Source: Paracentrotus lividus (lineage: Eukaryota; Echinodermata; Echinoidea; Camarodonta; Echinidae). Taken from it: a stretch of DNA of 64,000 nucleotides. The position numbers were made by a program, and so were the translations under genes. Position 1 is the stretch's first letter; each line of letters begins with the position of its first letter. Positions 62,968 through 64,000 of this stretch are shown piece after piece. The stretch lies in assembly GCA_940671915.1 (NCBI GenBank), contig CALNVZ010002974.1, positions 20,514,664 to 20,578,663 on the forward strand. Reading direction: 5' to 3'. The notes under the pieces were generated by a model that ran no database searches, was not told the DNA's origin, and worked only from the letters and a program-made list of their open reading frames with translations.

Positions 62968-63143
62968 GGACATCTCCCCCGGAGGACAACTCCCCCGGGG
63001 ACAATTCCCGGAGGACAGCTCCCCCGGAGGACAGCTCCCCCCGAGGACAACCCTAACCGTAACCCTAACCCTAACCCTACACCTATGTCCTCCGCGGGGA
63101 GCTGTCCGGGAATTGTCCGGAGTTGTCCTCCGGGGAGATGTCC
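62968..63143. repeat. GC-rich foldback with a telomere-like loop
   Basis: The left arm is built from GGACATCTCCCC, GGAGGACAACTCCCCC, GGACAATTCCCGG and GGACAGCTCCCC. The right arm is the complementary series in reverse order (GGGGAGCTGTCC, GGGAATTGTCC, GGAGTTGTCC, GGGGAGATGTCC). The centre is a CCCTAA tract. TAGGAC and CTGCTA mark the outer ends. The arms make this the most GC-rich stretch of the region. Confidence 0.8.
63049..63079 (+). repeat. Interstitial telomere-like (CCCTAA)n tract
   Basis: Five consecutive units of AACCCT, one with a C-to-G change (AACCGT). The sequence is the animal telomere repeat, here embedded as the loop of a foldback. Confidence 0.85.
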
Positions 63144-64000
63144 TGCTACGACTGTGTATACAGATTTTTTTTTTTTTTTTTTTTTTTTTGTCTTTGAAAA
63201 ATAGAAGAGAATAAAAAAACGGTTTTATTTAGGACAAAAAAGAAAAAAAAAAGATAAAAGGCCAAATTTACAAGGTGCAATAATTGGCAGTTAAGAAGTG
63301 CACTAAATTTCAAGCTTGTTGCTATGGTTTTCCAGAAGCATAAAATGGAGGCCATATTTTTAAATGAATTAGTCCCCTGTTTACGTAAATTAATTTTAAT
63401 AAACAGGTCACTCAACCATACATGTAGCAACAAGCATAAATTTAGCAGCTTTTGACAAAAACATACATTCATATTGGACTTTTCTCCATGTAAGCACTGA
63501 ATTATTAAGCATACTTATTACACAAAATATGATAAAATCATTAAACAATAACAAGTGTCATTACAAAATATCTAAGAGAACAAGGTTTCAAAAAACATCT
63601 AGGACGGGATAATTGGGATGGTAGGGGAGAGACATTATGAAAATCGAACATTGGATATAATACATGTACATATAAAGTTAATGGGGAGGAGGGCAAAGTA
63701 AATTCATAAGCAGCCCGTGATATACAAAACATTCATCATCCTATATTAACCTGGGCCAGACATGATGATAATAATCATAAGAAAAACAAACATGAATGAT
63801 GCACACACATCCATTCCATAAGGCGCTGCTGCACTAGCTCGAGCTAAAAAATAGCGCGCTAATTGGTAGATCAGGAAAAAACTCGAAAAAAAGAAACCGG
63901 TCCTGCATTTGCTCAAGCTATTTTAAAATTTCTCATTAACGATCTGACCTGACCTTGAACAAACAAGCCCGATGTGTATTGCGCAACTGGTAACTACCGC
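63144..64000. other. No gene; possible truncated element at window end
   Basis: A poly-T tract lies at 63164-63189. From about 63820 the sequence turns CG-richer (AGGCGCTGCTGCACTAGCTC, ATAGCGCGCTAATTGG), as if a small repeat began and was cut by the window edge. Confidence 0.4.

Noticed and set aside
63049-63079. True chromosome end
   Set aside because: The telomere-like tract is only about 30 bases and lies between complementary arms with ordinary sequence on both sides.

Overview
The window looks like a piece of an AT-rich animal genome, most probably a marine invertebrate deuterostome such as a sea urchin or another echinoderm. The evidence is spliced genes with GT-AG introns, scattered ACATGTA-type words, many short TA-flanked inverted-repeat elements, GA/CT and AAT microsatellites, and two assembly gaps. 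The clade is inferred from general character only. Recognisable coding sequence is sparse; most of the window is transposons, foldback elements and tandem repeats.

Region 1 (about 1-15400) is dominated by a giant imperfect inverted repeat. A 5.3-kb left arm (2749-8077) matches a 5.5-kb right arm (9314-14846) in reverse complement around a spacer of about 1.2 kb. Many arm differences are single-base indels concentrated in the right arm, so this is either a true palindrome or an uncorrected long-read/assembly image. A Tc1/mariner-like non-autonomous element (1721-2725) lies just outside the left arm. Each arm carries nested foldback elements, and a diverged third copy of one arm segment follows the right arm (14863-15396). 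The spacer holds one candidate minus-strand exon.

Region 2 (19396-30021) is the main discovery. It is a 10.6-kb P-superfamily-like DNA transposon with 30-bp perfect terminal inverted repeats and a perfect 7-bp target duplication (ATTATAT). It carries two spliced, convergent genes whose 5' ends face the termini. The plus-strand gene (19685-22215, three exons, intact, 456 residues) encodes an ING-like PHD finger followed by a region resembling the C-terminal part of P/THAP9-type transposases (YVAGY and RGGL motifs). The minus-strand gene (28358-24020, at least five exons) encodes a ZAD-like zinc-finger N-terminus plus the P/THAP9 catalytic core, but has one in-frame stop and several frameshifts. 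I infer that the transposase has been split over two genes, with its C-terminal part fused to a chromatin-reader domain.

Region 3 (30029-42974) contains two exons of a host-type minus-strand gene (42974-42752 and 32736-32070). They join in phase across a 10-kb intron and encode a Ser/Pro/Arg-rich, probably disordered protein that I do not recognise. The intron contains several repeats.

Region 4 (43000-64000) has no gene I can support. It contains a 2.1-kb TIR element with seven copies of the 14-mer GTAACGTCAGTTAC, a tandem array of about 133 bp, small MITEs, a TIR element that encloses a 30-bp minisatellite and a strong hairpin, and a foldback whose loop is a telomere-like CCCTAA tract.
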